Positions 54,313-64,000 are shown, counted from the stretch's first letter. The stretch is DNA of 64,000 nt from Aureimonas psammosilenae (GCF_009176975.1 NZ_WEZG01000015.1:1-64000), one strand, 5' to 3'. Translations and numbers: made by a program. The notes: a model not told the origin generated them from the sequence alone.

Positions 54313-56535
54313 TCAGCCGGCTGCAGTGCCGGTTGCGACTTCTCCGGACATATAGGTTGGGAACCAGCTTTCGTGCGCGACGGTGAGGTCTTGGACGGAA
54401 ACCGAGAGCCGGCCGGCCACGACGAGCGACGTTCCCGCGACGGTTCCGAGTTGTCGCGCCGGAACGCCGAGGCTCTCCGCGCGCGACAGGACGCCCGCGG
54501 CGTTATCGGCCCCAATCGCGACCACGTAGCGCGCCTGATCCTCGCCGAAGAGGAGGGCATGGCCGGCACCTTCGCCCACGTCCACTTCTGCGCCGAGGCC
54601 GGAGGCGATGCACATCTCGGCGAGGCAGACAGCCAAGCCGCCATCCGACAGGTCGTGGCAGGCGACGACCTCGCCGGAGCGGATGAGGGAGCGGACGAAA
54701 TCGCCATGGCGCTTTTCCGCGTCGAGATCGACGCGCGGCGCATCGCCATCCTCGCGGCCTTCGATCTCGCGCAGATAGATGGTGCTACCCAGATGCGATC
54801 CATCGGTGCCCACGAGAACGAGCGTGTCGCCCTCTTTCATGCCGCCGATCCGCGCCGTCCGGGTGCGGTCCTCGATCAGCCCGACGCCGCCGATGGTGGG
54901 CGTCGGGAGGATCGCGGTGCCCTGCGTCTCGTTGTAGAGCGACACGTTGCCGGACACGATCGGGAAGTCGAGCGCGCGGCAGGCTTCGCCGATGCCTTCC
55001 ACGGCCTTGACGAACATGCCCATCACGTTCGGCTTTTCAGGGTTGCCGAAGTTCAGGTTGTCGGTGGCGGCGATCGGCTCGGCCCCGACGGCGGTGAGGT
55101 TGCGCCAGGCTTCCGCCACGGCCTGCAAACCGCCCTGATAGGGATTGGCCTCGCAATAGCGCGGCGTCACGTCGCTGGTGAAGGCGAGCGCCTTGGTGGC
55201 GTGACCATCGACGCGCACCACGCCGGCATCACCGCCCGGGCGCTGCAGCGAGTTACCCTGGATCAGCGTGTCGTATTGCTCGAACACCCAGCGCCGGGAG
55301 GCGATGTCGGGCGAGCCCATGATCTTCAGAAGCGTCGCACCATAGTCCGTGGGCTCGGCGAGATCGGCGGCGTGAACGGCCTTCGCCGGTTTCGGCTCGA
55401 TCCACGGGCGGTCGTATTCCGGCGCTTCGTCGCCGAGCTCCTTGATGGGAAGGTTCGCTACCTCCACCCCCTCGAAGAGGATGCGGAAGCGCAGGTCGTC
55501 GGTGGTGCGGCCACAGACGGCGAAGTCGAGGCCCCATTTCACGAAGATCGCCTCGGCCTCGGCATGCTTCTCCGGGCGCAGCACCATGAGCATGCGCTCC
55601 TGGCTTTCCGACAGCATCATCTCGTAGGGGCTCATGTGCGCCTCGCGCGCCGGCACCTTGTCGAGATCGAGTTCGATGCCGAGATCGCCTTTCGCGCCCA
55701 TCTCGACCGCCGAGCAGGTGAGGCCGGCCGCGCCCATGTCCTGGATCGCGACGACCGCGCCCGTCTGCATGAGTTCGAGGCAGGCTTCGAGCAGGCACTT
55801 CTCGGTGAAGGGGTCGCCGACCTGCACGGTCGGGCGCTTTTCCTCGATCTTCTCGTCGAACTCCGCCGAGGCCATGGTCGCGCCGCCGACGCCGTCGCGT
55901 CCCGTCTTCGCGCCGAGATAAACCACCGGCAGGCCGACGCCTTCGGCTTTCGAGTAGAACACCGAGTCGGTGCGGGCGAGGCCGGCTGCGAAGGCGTTGA
56001 CGAGGCAGTTGCCGTTGTAGCGCGGGTGGAAGTTCACCTCGCCGCCGACGGTCGGCACGCCGAAGGAGTTGCCGTAGCCGCCGACACCGGCAACGACCCC
56101 CGCGACCAGATGGCGGGTTTTCGGATGATCCGGCGCGCCGAAGCGCAGCGCGTTCATCGCCGCGATGGGGCGCGCGCCCATGGTGAAGACGTCGCGCAGG
56201 ATGCCGCCGACGCCCGTCGCCGCGCCTTGGTAGGGCTCGATATAGGAGGGGTGGTTATGGCTCTCCATCTTGAAGATGACGCAGAGGCCGTCGCCGATAT
56301 CCACGACGCCGGCATTCTCGCCGGGCCCCTGGATCACCCGGCTGCCCTTCGTCGGCAGCGTGCGCAGCCAGCGCTTGGACGACTTGTAGGAACAGTGCTC
56401 GTTCCACATCGCCGAGAAGATGCCGAGTTCCACGATCGTCGGCTCGCGTCCGATGAGGCCGAGGATGCGCTCGTATTCGTCCGGCTTCAGACCGTGGGCG
56501 GCGACGAGCTCCGGCGTGATGGCGATGGCGGACAT
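54313..56535 (-). CDS. purL: Phosphoribosylformylglycinamidine synthase subunit PurL
   Basis: A 740-residue small-type PurL from ATG 56535 ([16 protein letters not shown]). With PurQ and PurS it forms FGAM in purine synthesis. Conserved segments include [39 protein letters not shown] and the catalytic-loop stretch [19 protein letters not shown]. The second half repeats the PurM-like fold. It lies downstream of purS-purQ and two small exported-protein genes on the same strand. Confidence 0.98.
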   Translation of the reverse strand: MSAIAITPELVAAHGLKPDEYERILGLIGREPTIVELGIFSAMWNEHCSYKSSKRWLRTLPTKGSRVIQGPGENAGVVDIGDGLCVIFKMESHNHPSYIEPYQGAATGVGGILRDVFTMGARPIAAMNALRFGAPDHPKTRHLVAGVVAGVGGYGNSFGVPTVGGEVNFHPRYNGNCLVNAFAAGLARTDSVFYSKAEGVGLPVVYLGAKTGRDGVGGATMASAEFDEKIEEKRPTVQVGDPFTEKCLLEACLELMQTGAVVAIQDMGAAGLTCSAVEMGAKGDLGIELDLDKVPAREAHMSPYEMMLSESQERMLMVLRPEKHAEAEAIFVKWGLDFAVCGRTTDDLRFRILFEGVEVANLPIKELGDEAPEYDRPWIEPKPAKAVHAADLAEPTDYGATLLKIMGSPDIASRRWVFEQYDTLIQGNSLQRPGGDAGVVRVDGHATKALAFTSDVTPRYCEANPYQGGLQAVAEAWRNLTAVGAEPIAATDNLNFGNPEKPNVMGMFVKAVEGIGEACRALDFPIVSGNVSLYNETQGTAILPTPTIGGVGLIEDRTRTARIGGMKEGDTLVLVGTDGSHLGSTIYLREIEGREDGDAPRVDLDAEKRHGDFVRSLIRSGEVVACHDLSDGGLAVCLAEMCIASGLGAEVDVGEGAGHALLFGEDQARYVVAIGADNAAGVLSRAESLGVPARQLGTVAGTSLVVAGRLSVSVQDLTVAHESWFPTYMSGEVATGTAAG

Positions 56536-56557
56536 GAGCGAACTCTTCAGATGATTT

Positions 56558-56965
56558 TCAGGTCGCGACCCAGCGTCGGCCGCGCTCGCGGCAGACGGCC
56601 GTCGCAGTGGCGGATCGCAGGATCGTGTTGTCGTCGGCGGCTTGGCTGATCGCTTCCTCGAAGACGCGCCGCGCGAAGACGAGAAGCGCGTAGTCCTTGC
56701 CCGAGCGAAGGCACAAGGCGTGGCCTTCCGCATCCGAACGGACGAAGCCGACCGTGCGTTCGGCGCCTCGGCGACGAAACACGCTGACCGCCGTATCCCG
56801 GGCGTAGCGGATTTCCGTCGGACTCAAGGCCGGCTCGGCGGGCGCGGTCGAGACCGGCTCGGCACGCCATTCGAAAGTCTCAACGGTTCCGCTCGCCCAA
56901 ACGCAGCCTGAGGACAGCGGAAGCAGCGCCGCGATGGCCAGCGCCAGCGGCCTCAGGCGGAACAT
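56558..56965 (-). CDS. Small exported protein between purQ and purL
   Basis: A 135-residue protein from ATG 56965 ([20 protein letters not shown]). It has a signal peptide or lipoprotein signal; a cysteine follows in LSSGCVW. The mature part contains [21 protein letters not shown] and two more cysteines in the last 50 residues. I do not recognise a family. It overlaps the preceding gene by 13 bases and lies 22 bases before purL, so it is part of the purine operon by transcription. Confidence 0.6.
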   Translation of the reverse strand: MFRLRPLALAIAALLPLSSGCVWASGTVETFEWRAEPVSTAPAEPALSPTEIRYARDTAVSVFRRRGAERTVGFVRSDAEGHALCLRSGKDYALLVFARRVFEEAISQAADDNTILRSATATAVCRERGRRWVAT

Positions 56966-57354
56966 CCCGCCGCCCCGCCATTCCATCGACGGATATCGGC
57001 GCCGACGCGGGAGCCGAGGCCCGAATCCATCACCGGACCATAGGTCAGAATTTCCGCCGAGCCGTCGCGCCCTTCCACGACGAGAAGCGGCTTGGCTTCC
57101 GGCCGGCCCTTCGGCACGAGCAGAAAGCGCGGACGGCCCGAGAACGAGGACAATTCCGGCGCGAGGCTGTAGCGGGCGAAGGCCGGATCGCCCGACTTGA
57201 ACCAGCAGCGGTTGGCAGCAAGCGTCACGCGCTCCATGCGGTCCAGTGCGGACTGCTTGCGAACGGGGTTCACCACCGGCGCCTGCCGCGCCGTGGAGCA
57301 GGCTGAGGCGAGAAGGGCGAGCGAACCCAGCGCCAGGACCGCGGACGCCCTCAC
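56953..57354 (-). CDS. Small lipoprotein between purQ and purL
   Basis: A 133-residue protein from the GTG at 57354, which overlaps the purQ stop (GTGA). The N-terminus [20 protein letters not shown] has a lipobox-like LASAC, so it is probably a lipoprotein. The mature region contains [22 protein letters not shown] and ends with [12 protein letters not shown]. No known domain is recognised. Tight coupling to purQ is unusual for an exported protein and suggests a conserved position, though its role in purine metabolism is not implied. Confidence 0.6.
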   Translation of the reverse strand: MRASAVLALGSLALLASACSTARQAPVVNPVRKQSALDRMERVTLAANRCWFKSGDPAFARYSLAPELSSFSGRPRFLLVPKGRPEAKPLLVVEGRDGSAEILTYGPVMDSGLGSRVGADIRRWNGGAAGCSA

Positions 57355-58031
57355 GCCGCCAGACCCTTCACCATTCCGAGCGCGCTTTCGAAGATGCCGC
57401 GCCCGTCAGTCCCGCCATGTTCCGGCTCGATCAGGTTCTCGGGGTGCGGCATCATTCCAAGCACGTTGCCGTTCTCGTTGATGATGCCTGCGATGTCGCG
57501 CACCGCGCCGTTCGGGTTCGTGCCCTCGGCATAGCGGAACACGACGCGGTTCTCGCCATGAAGCCGCTCGATGGTGGCGTCTTCCGCGAAATAGTTGCCT
57601 TCGTGATGGGCGACGGGGCAGCGGATGACCTGCCCTTGTGCGTAGGCGGAGGTGAAGCGCGTCGAGGCGTTGACCACTTCGAGCTTCACTTCGCGGCACA
57701 CGAAACGCAGGCTCGTGTTCATCATCAGAGCGCCTGGCAGGAGGCCGGCCTCGCAAAGAATCTGGAAACCGTTGCAGACGCCGAGCACAGAGACACCGCG
57801 TGCCGCCTGTTCGGCCACGGCGCGCATCACCGGCGAGCGGGCGGCGATGGCGCCGCAGCGCAGATAGTCGCCATAAGAAAAGCCGCCCGGCACGACGATC
57901 AGATCGACATCCGGCACGGCGGTATCCGTCTGCCAGACGGTGACGGGCTCCTGGCCGGAGATGGTGCGCAAGGCCGCGATCATGTCGCGGTCGCGGTTGA
58001 GGCCCGGAAGAAGAACGACGGCGGTTTTCAT
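57351..58031 (-). CDS. purQ: Phosphoribosylformylglycinamidine synthase subunit PurQ
   Basis: A 226-residue class I glutamine amidotransferase that feeds ammonia to PurL. The oxyanion and nucleophile stretches are [18 protein letters not shown] and [19 protein letters not shown], where the cysteine of VCNGFQ is the nucleophile. The catalytic His/Glu pair is in [11 protein letters not shown]. The start ATG 58031 is 13 bases after purS. Its stop is overlapped by the lipoprotein start. Confidence 0.98.
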   Translation of the reverse strand: MKTAVVLLPGLNRDRDMIAALRTISGQEPVTVWQTDTAVPDVDLIVVPGGFSYGDYLRCGAIAARSPVMRAVAEQAARGVSVLGVCNGFQILCEAGLLPGALMMNTSLRFVCREVKLEVVNASTRFTSAYAQGQVIRCPVAHHEGNYFAEDATIERLHGENRVVFRYAEGTNPNGAVRDIAGIINENGNVLGMMPHPENLIEPEHGGTDGRGIFESALGMVKGLAA

Positions 58032-58044
58032 TGGAAACGTCCCG

Positions 58045-58287
58045 TCAGACGATCTCGACAGAATAATTCTCGATCACCGTATTGGCGAGGAGCTTGTCGC
58101 ACATGAAGGACAGGTCGGCCTTGGCTTTTTCACGGTCGTCGCCGTCCACTTCGACGTCGAACACCTTGCCCTGCCGGACTGAGCCGACGCCGGCGAAGCC
58201 GAGGGTGCCGAGAGCACCCTCGATTGCCTTGCCCTGAGGGTCGAGAACGCCGTTCTTCAGCGTGACGACGATGCGCGCCTTGATCAC
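58045..58287 (-). CDS. purS: Phosphoribosylformylglycinamidine synthase subunit PurS
   Basis: An 80-residue PurS from a GTG at 58287 ([21 protein letters not shown]). It bridges PurQ and PurL in the FGAM synthase complex. [20 protein letters not shown] and [13 protein letters not shown] are family typical. Located between purC and purQ as in other alphaproteobacteria. Confidence 0.97.
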   Translation of the reverse strand: MIKARIVVTLKNGVLDPQGKAIEGALGTLGFAGVGSVRQGKVFDVEVDGDDREKAKADLSFMCDKLLANTVIENYSVEIV

Positions 58288-58357
58288 TTGATATGCCTGT
58301 CCCGCGAGTAGACGAGTTTGAGAGCCGATGCCGGCCGCGAACCTTTGCGCCGCCGCC

Positions 58358-59122
58358 TTACTTGACCAGCACCGGCCCCGTGGGGCGGGGCGGCTCGTTC
58401 TCGTTCATGATGCCGAGACGGCGCGCGACTTCCTGATAGGCCTCGACCAGCCCGCCCATGTCGCGGCGGAAACGGTCCTTGTCGAGCTTCTCCTGGGTCT
58501 GCACGTCCCAAAGGCGGCAGGAATCGGGGGAAATCTCGTCGGCCACGATGATGCGCATCATGTCGCCTTCGAACAACCGACCGGTTTCCATCTTGAAGTC
58601 GACAAGCTGGATGCCGACGCCGAGGAAAAGGCCGGACAGGAAGTCGTTGACGCGGATGGCGAGCGCCATGATGTCGTCGATTTCCTGCGGGGACGCCCAG
58701 CCGAAAGCCGTGATGTGTTCTTCGGAGACCATCGGGTCGTCGAGAGCGTCCGCCTTGTAGTAGAACTCGATGATCGAGCGCGGCAGCACCGTGCCTTCCT
58801 CGATGCCGAGGCGCTTGGCGAGCGAACCCGCCGCGATGTTGCGCACCACGACTTCGAGCGGAATGATCTCGACTTCCTTGATGAGCTGCTCGCGCATGTT
58901 CAACCGACGGATGAAGTGCGTCGGGATGCCCATCTTGTTCAGATGAGAGAAGATGTATTCCGAGATGCGGTTGTTGATGACGCCCTTGCCATCGACCACC
59001 TCGTGCTTCTTCTTGTTGAAGGCGGTGGCGTCGTCCTTGAAGAACTGAACGAGAGTGCCCGGCTCCGGTCCTTCGTAAAGGATCTTGCCCTTGCCCTCGT
59101 AGATACGGCGGCGACGTGTCAT
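58358..59122 (-). CDS. purC: SAICAR synthase
   Basis: A 254-residue enzyme of purine synthesis from ATG 59122 ([20 protein letters not shown]). The ATP-site KGKILYEG, the stretch [16 protein letters not shown] and the [13 protein letters not shown] signature are all present. It opens the purine run on the minus strand. The spacer to the divergent DUF1476 gene (59123-59350) must hold its promoter, but no motif was identified there. Confidence 0.97.
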   Translation of the reverse strand: MTRRRRIYEGKGKILYEGPEPGTLVQFFKDDATAFNKKKHEVVDGKGVINNRISEYIFSHLNKMGIPTHFIRRLNMREQLIKEVEIIPLEVVVRNIAAGSLAKRLGIEEGTVLPRSIIEFYYKADALDDPMVSEEHITAFGWASPQEIDDIMALAIRVNDFLSGLFLGVGIQLVDFKMETGRLFEGDMMRIIVADEISPDSCRLWDVQTQEKLDKDRFRRDMGGLVEAYQEVARRLGIMNENEPPRPTGPVLVK

Positions 59123-59350
59123 CAATATTGCTCTATCCGGAAAATGACGCCTGGCCAGGGGCGTCCGAGGTTCCATCTCTGTCGCGTGAATAGACCATAC
59201 GGCCCCGCGAAACAATGCTTGAGCCGGGTACGGGCTGGTCCGGCTTCCATGTTGGTTTCCAAAGGGCGTGTTGCAACAGGCCGGGAGGGCCCGGAGCGAG
59301 GCCAAGCACGATGAAATCGGGCTTCGCGGTGCGGCAGGGAGGAGAACGGG

Positions 59351-59668
59351 ATGATGTTCGAGGAGCGGGAGCGCGACTTCGAGAATCGCTACTTCCACGA
59401 TCAGGAGATGCGGTTTCGCATCAAGGCGCGCCGCAACAAGCTCGTCGGCCTTTGGGCGGCGGACCGTCTCGAATTGCGGGGCGAGGAAGCGGAGGCCTAC
59501 GCGCAGGACGTGATTCGCGCGACCTTCCAGAAGACCGGCGACGAGGATGTCGTCGCCAAGATCAAAGGCGATTTCGAACGCGGGCAGGTGGGACTGTCCG
59601 AGGCCGAAATTCGCAAGGCGCTCGCCGAGCAACTCCCGCTCGCCGAAAAACAGATTCTGTCGGAGTAG
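59351..59668 (+). CDS. DUF1476 protein, F1-ATPase zeta-subunit-like inhibitor
   Basis: A 105-residue, helix-rich, soluble protein. It reads [20 protein letters not shown] at the start and [20 protein letters not shown] in the middle. In Paracoccus this family is the F1-ATPase zeta subunit, an inhibitor that blocks reverse rotation and binds nucleotides. Other alphaproteobacteria keep it but the inhibitory strength varies. ATG 59351 and ATG 59354 are both possible starts. It lies eight bases upstream of the aldolase gene, divergent from purC. Confidence 0.85.
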   Translation: MMFEERERDFENRYFHDQEMRFRIKARRNKLVGLWAADRLELRGEEAEAYAQDVIRATFQKTGDEDVVAKIKGDFERGQVGLSEAEIRKALAEQLPLAEKQILSE

Positions 59669-59675
59669 GGTATCC

Positions 59676-60443
59676 GTGTCGCTTCCCGTTTTCCGCGAGC
59701 GCCTGAACGAGGGTTTCGTTCTTTCGGGCTGGTCCAGCGCCACCGATCCGTCCGTCCACGCCGCGCTGCTGCAAGCGCCGATCGACGCCATGCTCTTCGA
59801 CATGCAGCACGGCCTGCACGACACGGCGAGCATCGCCTCGGGTATCGCCGTCGCCGCCCGCTTCGGCAAGCCGGCCGTCGTGCGCGTGCCCATCGAGGAC
59901 CGGGGGATGGCGTCGCGTGCCTTGGATATGGGCGCTTCCGGCGTGGTGATGCCGATGATCGAAACGGTGGAGCAGGCGGCCGCCTTCGTATCAGCAGTGA
60001 AGTATCCGCCGAGAGGCCTTCGATCCTTCGGACCGGCGCGGGCCGTATCGCTGCATACCGATAACGATTACGACGCCTATACCGCCGTCGCCGACCGCGA
60101 AACACTGGCCTTCGCCATGATCGAAACCCGGTCGGCGATCGACAATCTGGAAGAGATCGCGCGCCTCGACGGGCTAGACGGCTTGTTCGTCGGCCCGTCC
60201 GACCTTTCCATCGCCTTGTCGGGGAATGGGCGCCGCGCTCCGCAAGGGCCGGAATGCCGGGAAGCGATCGCGACGATCCTCTCCGTGGCACGGTCGGCGG
60301 GCAAACATCCCGGCATCTACGCGGCCACGGTGGAGGAGGGGATCGTCTACCGCGACATGGGCTATGCCTTCGTGGCGGTGGCGTCCGATCTCGGACTTCT
60401 GGCGGGCGCGGCGGATGCGATGGCCCGCGCTATGAAGGCTTGA
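59676..60443 (+). CDS. HpcH/HpaI-family aldolase
   Basis: A 255-residue class II aldolase from a GTG at 59676. Active-site residues known from HpaI are visible: [11 protein letters not shown] (Asp and His), VVRVP (Arg), [10 protein letters not shown] (Glu) and [13 protein letters not shown] (Asp). It cleaves or forms 2-keto-3-deoxy type sugars acids such as 4-hydroxy-2-oxoacids; the real substrate is unknown. Its end overlaps the end of the convergent hydrolase gene by 14 bases. Confidence 0.88.
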   Translation: MSLPVFRERLNEGFVLSGWSSATDPSVHAALLQAPIDAMLFDMQHGLHDTASIASGIAVAARFGKPAVVRVPIEDRGMASRALDMGASGVVMPMIETVEQAAAFVSAVKYPPRGLRSFGPARAVSLHTDNDYDAYTAVADRETLAFAMIETRSAIDNLEEIARLDGLDGLFVGPSDLSIALSGNGRRAPQGPECREAIATILSVARSAGKHPGIYAATVEEGIVYRDMGYAFVAVASDLGLLAGAADAMARAMKA

Positions 60444-61017
60444 TGGTCCAGTCGGGCACCGGATCGGTCGACAAGCGCGACACGAACTTGCCGAAGACCA
60501 GAAGGCCTTCCGGCCAGGGGCCATGCCCGCTTTCGTTGTTGAGATGGCCCGAATTGCCGGCATCGATCAGGAGCGAGCCCCAGGCGGCGGCGATATCCTC
60601 GGCGACCTCGTAGTCGCAATAGCTGTCGTCGCGGCTCGCCACCACGGCGGAGGGGAAAGGCAAGGGTTCGCGCGGATAAGGGCCGAAGGTCATCAGATGC
60701 TTCGGCCGGATCTGGGGATTGGCGACATCGGGTGGCGCGACGAAAAAGGCCCCCGCCACGTGATGCCGGAATTGGTGCACGGCCTGAACGCAGGCCGCGA
60801 CGCCAAGCGAATGCGCCACAAGCACCACGGGCCGGGTGGAGGCGTTCACGGCCTCGGCCACCGCTTTCGTCCAATCCTCGCGCACCGGCTTCGACCATTC
60901 GGCCTGTTCCACGCGCCGCGCGGTCGACATGCGCCGCTCCCAGCGCGTTTGCCAATGTTCGGGTCCGGAGCCCTGATAGCCGGGGACCATCACGATGTCT
61001 GCCTGAGATACGCGCAT
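60430..61017 (-). CDS. RBBP9/YdeN-family alpha/beta hydrolase
   Basis: A 195-residue hydrolase from ATG 61017 (MRVSQADIVMVPGYQGSGPE); ATG 61062 would add 15 residues. The nucleophile elbow is VAHSLGVAA (Ser), the acid is likely in SRDDSYCDYE (Asp), and the histidine is in NSGHLNNESGHGPWPEG. These form the serine hydrolase triad of the RBBP9 group. Esterase or proteolytic activity is possible; the substrate is unknown. Confidence 0.85.
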   Translation of the reverse strand: MRVSQADIVMVPGYQGSGPEHWQTRWERRMSTARRVEQAEWSKPVREDWTKAVAEAVNASTRPVVLVAHSLGVAACVQAVHQFRHHVAGAFFVAPPDVANPQIRPKHLMTFGPYPREPLPFPSAVVASRDDSYCDYEVAEDIAAAWGSLLIDAGNSGHLNNESGHGPWPEGLLVFGKFVSRLSTDPVPDWTIKPS

Positions 61018-61064
61018 GGACTTGGAGTCGCAGAGGGGCGCCTTGAAATCAAGCGCCGGCATTG

Positions 61065-62567
61065 TCACAAAAGCGGGCTGACGAGCCGCATGGCATTTTC
61101 GGCGAGTTGGGTGAAGAAGCCGCGCTTCTCCCATTCCTCGATCGTCAGACGCCGGCTCTTGGCGCGGTAGTCGTCCTCGATGCGCCGAAGCTGGCGCACC
61201 ACGCCGGCATCGTAGACCACGAGCGTCACTTCCGAATTCAGTTCGAAGGATCGCCGGTCCATGTTGGCCGAGCCGATCAGTGCGATGTCGTCGTCGATCG
61301 ACAGATGTTTGGCGTGGAGGAAACGCTCCCGGTAGAGCATCACCTCGACGCCCGAATAAAGCAGCTCGTCGTAGTAGGAGCGCTGCGCGTGGTCGATGAA
61401 GAAGCTGTTGGTGGTGGCGGTCATGAAGAGCGTCACCTTCACGCCCTTCGCCACGGCGGTTCGCAGCGCGAGCGACAAGGGCTCGTTCGGAATGAAGTAA
61501 GGCGTCGTCAGGACGACGCGGTCGCCCGCCGCATGGATGAGGTCGGTGAAAAGCGTGTCGATGCCGCTGTCGGGATGGTCGGGTCCGCTCGGCAGAACCT
61601 GCGCCCGCACCTTGCCTTCGGTGGCTTCCGGCCAGGGCATGATGTCCTGGTTCGAGATGTCCTCGTCGGTTTCCAGATACCAGTCGCCGACGAAGACCGA
61701 CTGGAGTTCCAGCACGACGGGACCCGTCACCCGCGCCATGACCTCACGATAGAAGGTGTTCGGCTCGTATTCCATCCGGTGCATGTTCTGCGAGCCGACC
61801 CAACCGACGAGACCGTCCACCACGACGATCTTGCGGTGGTTGCGAAGATCGGCCCGCGTCGCCCGCCGCCAGATGCGCCAGGGCAGGATGAGATGCACCT
61901 CGACGCCGGTGCCCGCGAGCCGGCGCATGATCGCGCCGCGGTGGTTGGCCGAACCCACCGCATCGATCAGAAGACGGCATTTGACGCCGCGACGCGCGGC
62001 GCGCTCCATGGCGCTGAGGAGACGGTTTCCCGCCTCGTCGTCCTGCAGGATGTAGAACATCACATGGACATGGCTTCGCGCGGCTTCGATGTCGCCGGCG
62101 ATGCGGTCCACGACGCGGTTGTAGTCGGCGTCGAGCGAGATCGTGTTGCCGGCGACGCAGGGGAGCTGGCCGATGGAGCGCACGAGACGCGCCGCCGTCC
62201 GGCTTTTTGGGGGCAGGGAGGCGGCTGCGTCCGACACGTCGCCTGGAATGTCCTGCGACGCGCGCTTCACGAGGCCGGGCACATGCTTGATGCGCTCGCG
62301 CCGCCATTTCGGATGCCGGGCGTCGCCGATCAGGAAGTAAAGGGCGAGGGCGGCGAAGGGCTGGAAGAAAAACAGGAGAAGCCAACCCTGCGCGGCGGCC
62401 GGCGAGCGGCGAAACGGGATGACCACCAGCGCACCGATGACGATGCTCCATGTCACGACCGCCAGCCCGATCGACCACATGCTCCACTCGAACTGGCCCG
62501 TCACGTCCCCTCTCGGCTTTGAGTTGTTGCGTTCCCGGAAGGCATCCCGCCCGGACGCCTTGCCCAT
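61065..62567 (-). CDS. Cardiolipin synthase-like phospholipase D family protein
   Basis: A 500-residue membrane protein from ATG 62567 (MGKASGRDAF); the long upstream frame is shadow. Two hydrophobic segments (about residues 35-55 and 65-85) anchor it. Two HKD motifs are complete: HRKIVVVDGLVGWVGSQN and HAKHLSIDDDIALIGSAN. This is the ClsA-type layout, which joins two phosphatidylglycerols into cardiolipin; broader phosphatidyltransferase use is possible. Divergent from the EEP gene. Confidence 0.88.
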   Translation of the reverse strand: MGKASGRDAFRERNNSKPRGDVTGQFEWSMWSIGLAVVTWSIVIGALVVIPFRRSPAAAQGWLLLFFFQPFAALALYFLIGDARHPKWRRERIKHVPGLVKRASQDIPGDVSDAAASLPPKSRTAARLVRSIGQLPCVAGNTISLDADYNRVVDRIAGDIEAARSHVHVMFYILQDDEAGNRLLSAMERAARRGVKCRLLIDAVGSANHRGAIMRRLAGTGVEVHLILPWRIWRRATRADLRNHRKIVVVDGLVGWVGSQNMHRMEYEPNTFYREVMARVTGPVVLELQSVFVGDWYLETDEDISNQDIMPWPEATEGKVRAQVLPSGPDHPDSGIDTLFTDLIHAAGDRVVLTTPYFIPNEPLSLALRTAVAKGVKVTLFMTATTNSFFIDHAQRSYYDELLYSGVEVMLYRERFLHAKHLSIDDDIALIGSANMDRRSFELNSEVTLVVYDAGVVRQLRRIEDDYRAKSRRLTIEEWEKRGFFTQLAENAMRLVSPLL

Positions 62568-62615
62568 GTCGCCCCCGCGTCGCATATGGAGCGCGATCGC
62601 GAGAGGAAGAGGCCG

Positions 62616-63389
62616 ATGGTCCGCATCGTCTACGCCAATCTTGGATACCTGCGCGAGATCGACGGCTCGCTCGCCCACCATATCCGCCGGGCGCATCACC
62701 ACTTCTTCACGCCGCGCGCGGCGCAGATGCGAAGCCTCGCCCTCGTCAAAGGGGCCCTCAAGAAGTTGCAGCCCGATCTTTCCTGCTTCGTGGAGATCGA
62801 CCAGGGCTCGCTGACCAACGGTTTCTTCGACCAGTTCCCGATCCTGCGCGAGGATCATCACCTCACCGGCACCATCGACAACAAATACAGCGCCACCCGC
62901 AAATACCGGCGTCTGTCGATCTCGCGCGGCAAGTCCAACGCCTTTCTCGCCAATCGGACGGTGGATTTCACCCGCCGTTACCTCGACTACGGCAAGAAGC
63001 GGCTGGTCTACGATATCGACATCGAAGGCATCCGCGTTCTGGTCGTGCATTGCGCGCTGACGAAGCGAACCCGCGCCGCGCAATACGAGCAGATTTCCGG
63101 CTGGATCGCCGAGCGCGACATGCCGACGGTCGTGGTGGGCGACTTCAACGCCATGTGGGGCGAGAGCGAGCTTGCCCCCCTCCTGCAATGCGGCCGGCTC
63201 GTCCACGCCAACCGCCTGCTCGGCCCGACCTTCCGCTTCGGGCCGTGGCGCGCGGCGCTCGACACCTGCCTGATCTCGGCCGATCTCGAACGCCATTGCC
63301 GGATCGAGATCATCGATCAGCCCTTCTCGGACCATAAGATGTTCAAGATCGACGTGGCACGCGAAGGCGAGATCGCTCTCGCCTCCTGA
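62616..63389 (+). CDS. Endonuclease/exonuclease/phosphatase-family protein
   Basis: A 257-residue protein from ATG 62616, which has AGGAAGAGG upstream. EEP-family metal and catalytic residues are visible: IVYANLGYL (Asn), CFVEID (Glu), VVGDFNAMWGESE (Asp and Asn) and PFSDHKMF (Asp and His). It has no signal peptide. The family covers phosphodiesterases acting on nucleic acids or lipids. Being divergent from a phospholipid synthase hints at a lipid link, which is inference only. Confidence 0.82.
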   Translation: MVRIVYANLGYLREIDGSLAHHIRRAHHHFFTPRAAQMRSLALVKGALKKLQPDLSCFVEIDQGSLTNGFFDQFPILREDHHLTGTIDNKYSATRKYRRLSISRGKSNAFLANRTVDFTRRYLDYGKKRLVYDIDIEGIRVLVVHCALTKRTRAAQYEQISGWIAERDMPTVVVGDFNAMWGESELAPLLQCGRLVHANRLLGPTFRFGPWRAALDTCLISADLERHCRIEIIDQPFSDHKMFKIDVAREGEIALAS

Positions 63390-63402
63390 CGCTTGAGCCC
63401 GA

Positions 63403-64000
63403 TCAGTTCGCGCCGAAGACCCGCGCGAAGATCGTGTCGACGTGCTTGGTGTGGTAGCCGAGGTCGAACTTTTCGCGCAGCTCCGCTTCCGGCAGGGCCT
63501 TCGTCACGTCCGGGTCGGCGAGCAGCTCGGTGAGGAAGTCCTTGTTCTCTTCCCAGACCTTCATCGCGTTGCGTTGGACGAGGCGATAAGCGTCCTCGCG
63601 GCTGCAGCCGGCCTGCGTCAATGCGAGAAGCACGCGCTGCGAATGGACGAGTCCCCGGAACTGGTTGAGGTTGCGGTCCATCCGCTCCGGGTAGACGAGG
63701 AGCTTGTCCACGACGCCGGTGAGGCGGGCGAGGGCGAAGTCGAGCGTGATCGTCGCGTCGGGGCCAATATAGCGCTCCACGGAGGAATGCGAGATGTCGC
63801 GCTCGTGCCAAAGGGCGACGTTCTCCATGGCCGGCATCGCGTAGGCGCGCACCATGCGGGCAAGGCCCGTCAGGTTCTCGGTCAGAACCGGATTGCGCTT
63901 GTGCGGCATGGCGGAGGAGCCCTTCTGGCCGGGCGAGAAATATTCCTCCGCTTCCAGCACCTCGGTGCGCTGAAGGTGACGGATTTCCGTCGCGAGGCGT
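63403..64000 (-). CDS. purB: Adenylosuccinate lyase, C-terminal part (partial)
   Basis: The last 199 residues of PurB, whose N-terminal part lies beyond the window edge. The fumarase-superfamily signature GSSAMPHKRNPV is complete, followed by HERDISHSSVERYIGPDA. The C-terminal stretch ELREKFDLGYHTKHVDTIF ends the protein. PurB acts twice in purine synthesis, in the SAICAR and adenylosuccinate cleavages. It joins the other purine genes here but is separated from them by unrelated genes. Confidence 0.97.
   Translation of the reverse strand, partial: RLATEIRHLQRTEVLEAEEYFSPGQKGSSAMPHKRNPVLTENLTGLARMVRAYAMPAMENVALWHERDISHSSVERYIGPDATITLDFALARLTGVVDKLLVYPERMDRNLNQFRGLVHSQRVLLALTQAGCSREDAYRLVQRNAMKVWEENKDFLTELLADPDVTKALPEAELREKFDLGYHTKHVDTIFARVFGAN

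Noticed and set aside
61065-63335. A 756-residue frame for the phospholipase-D protein
   Set aside because: The first 256 residues overlap the EEP gene on the other strand and have no membrane or catalytic features.

Overview
This window is a GC-rich chromosomal segment of an alphaproteobacterium, most likely order Hyphomicrobiales (Rhizobiales). The supporting evidence is a giant Growth Pole Ring (GPR/RgsE-type) polar-growth protein, a CckA hybrid kinase, a zinc-less DksA, a DUF1476 (F1-ATPase zeta) gene, and the gene orders purC-purS-purQ...purL...bolA-grxD and secE-nusG-rplKAJL-rpoBC. The family and genus cannot be fixed from the sequence alone; Aurantimonadaceae is a guess. There is no phage, insertion sequence or CRISPR array. 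Most of the window is core genome with a few accessory insertions.

Layout. 1-312: end of a tuf gene and its terminator. 375-5531: an accessory stretch that starts with a structured repeat and continues with six putative glycosyltransferase genes. These form three paralogous pairs, and the last two carry sialyltransferase-like motifs. 5546-17919: tRNA-Trp, secE, nusG, rplK, rplA, rplJ, rplL, rpoB and rpoC, with hairpin-rich intergenic leaders. 18301-26123: a small DnaB-like ATPase and the 2,299-residue GPR protein on the opposite strand. 26521-34007: an Hpt protein, a 2Fe-2S ferredoxin, the second copy of the repeat, a DUF922 protease-like protein, folP-folK, a secreted protein, a YcjF/YcjX pair, a SixA-like phosphatase and dksA. 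34149-41646: a FliO-like protein, cckA, psuG-psuK and recA with a candidate SOS box. 41860-52736: alaS, a PRC-barrel protein, icd, trmJ-murI, a second secreted protein, a 52-residue Pmp3-like protein, rpsD, ttcA-inositol monophosphatase and a Bcr/CflA transporter. 52928-64000: a purine operon (purC, purS, purQ, two small exported proteins, purL) that runs into a toxin-antitoxin remnant, bolA and grxD, then DUF1476, an HpcH/HpaI aldolase, an RBBP9-like hydrolase, a phospholipase-D-type synthase, an EEP phosphodiesterase and the end of purB.

The most interesting observations are these. (i) A roughly 165-nt dispersed element has two copies whose outer stems differ in sequence but both pair over 19-20 bp. 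All wobble pairs are G-U only when each copy is read in the same element orientation, which suggests a structured RNA. (ii) A tandem pair of proteins carries sialylmotif-like signatures in a glycosyltransferase island wedged between tuf and tRNA-Trp. (iii) A doc toxin with a frameshift now reads straight into bolA, preceded by an unfamiliar 65-residue candidate antitoxin, all inside the purL-bolA-grxD run. (iv) Two small exported proteins are translationally coupled to purQ. (v) The GPR protein contains near-identical 58-residue tandem repeats.
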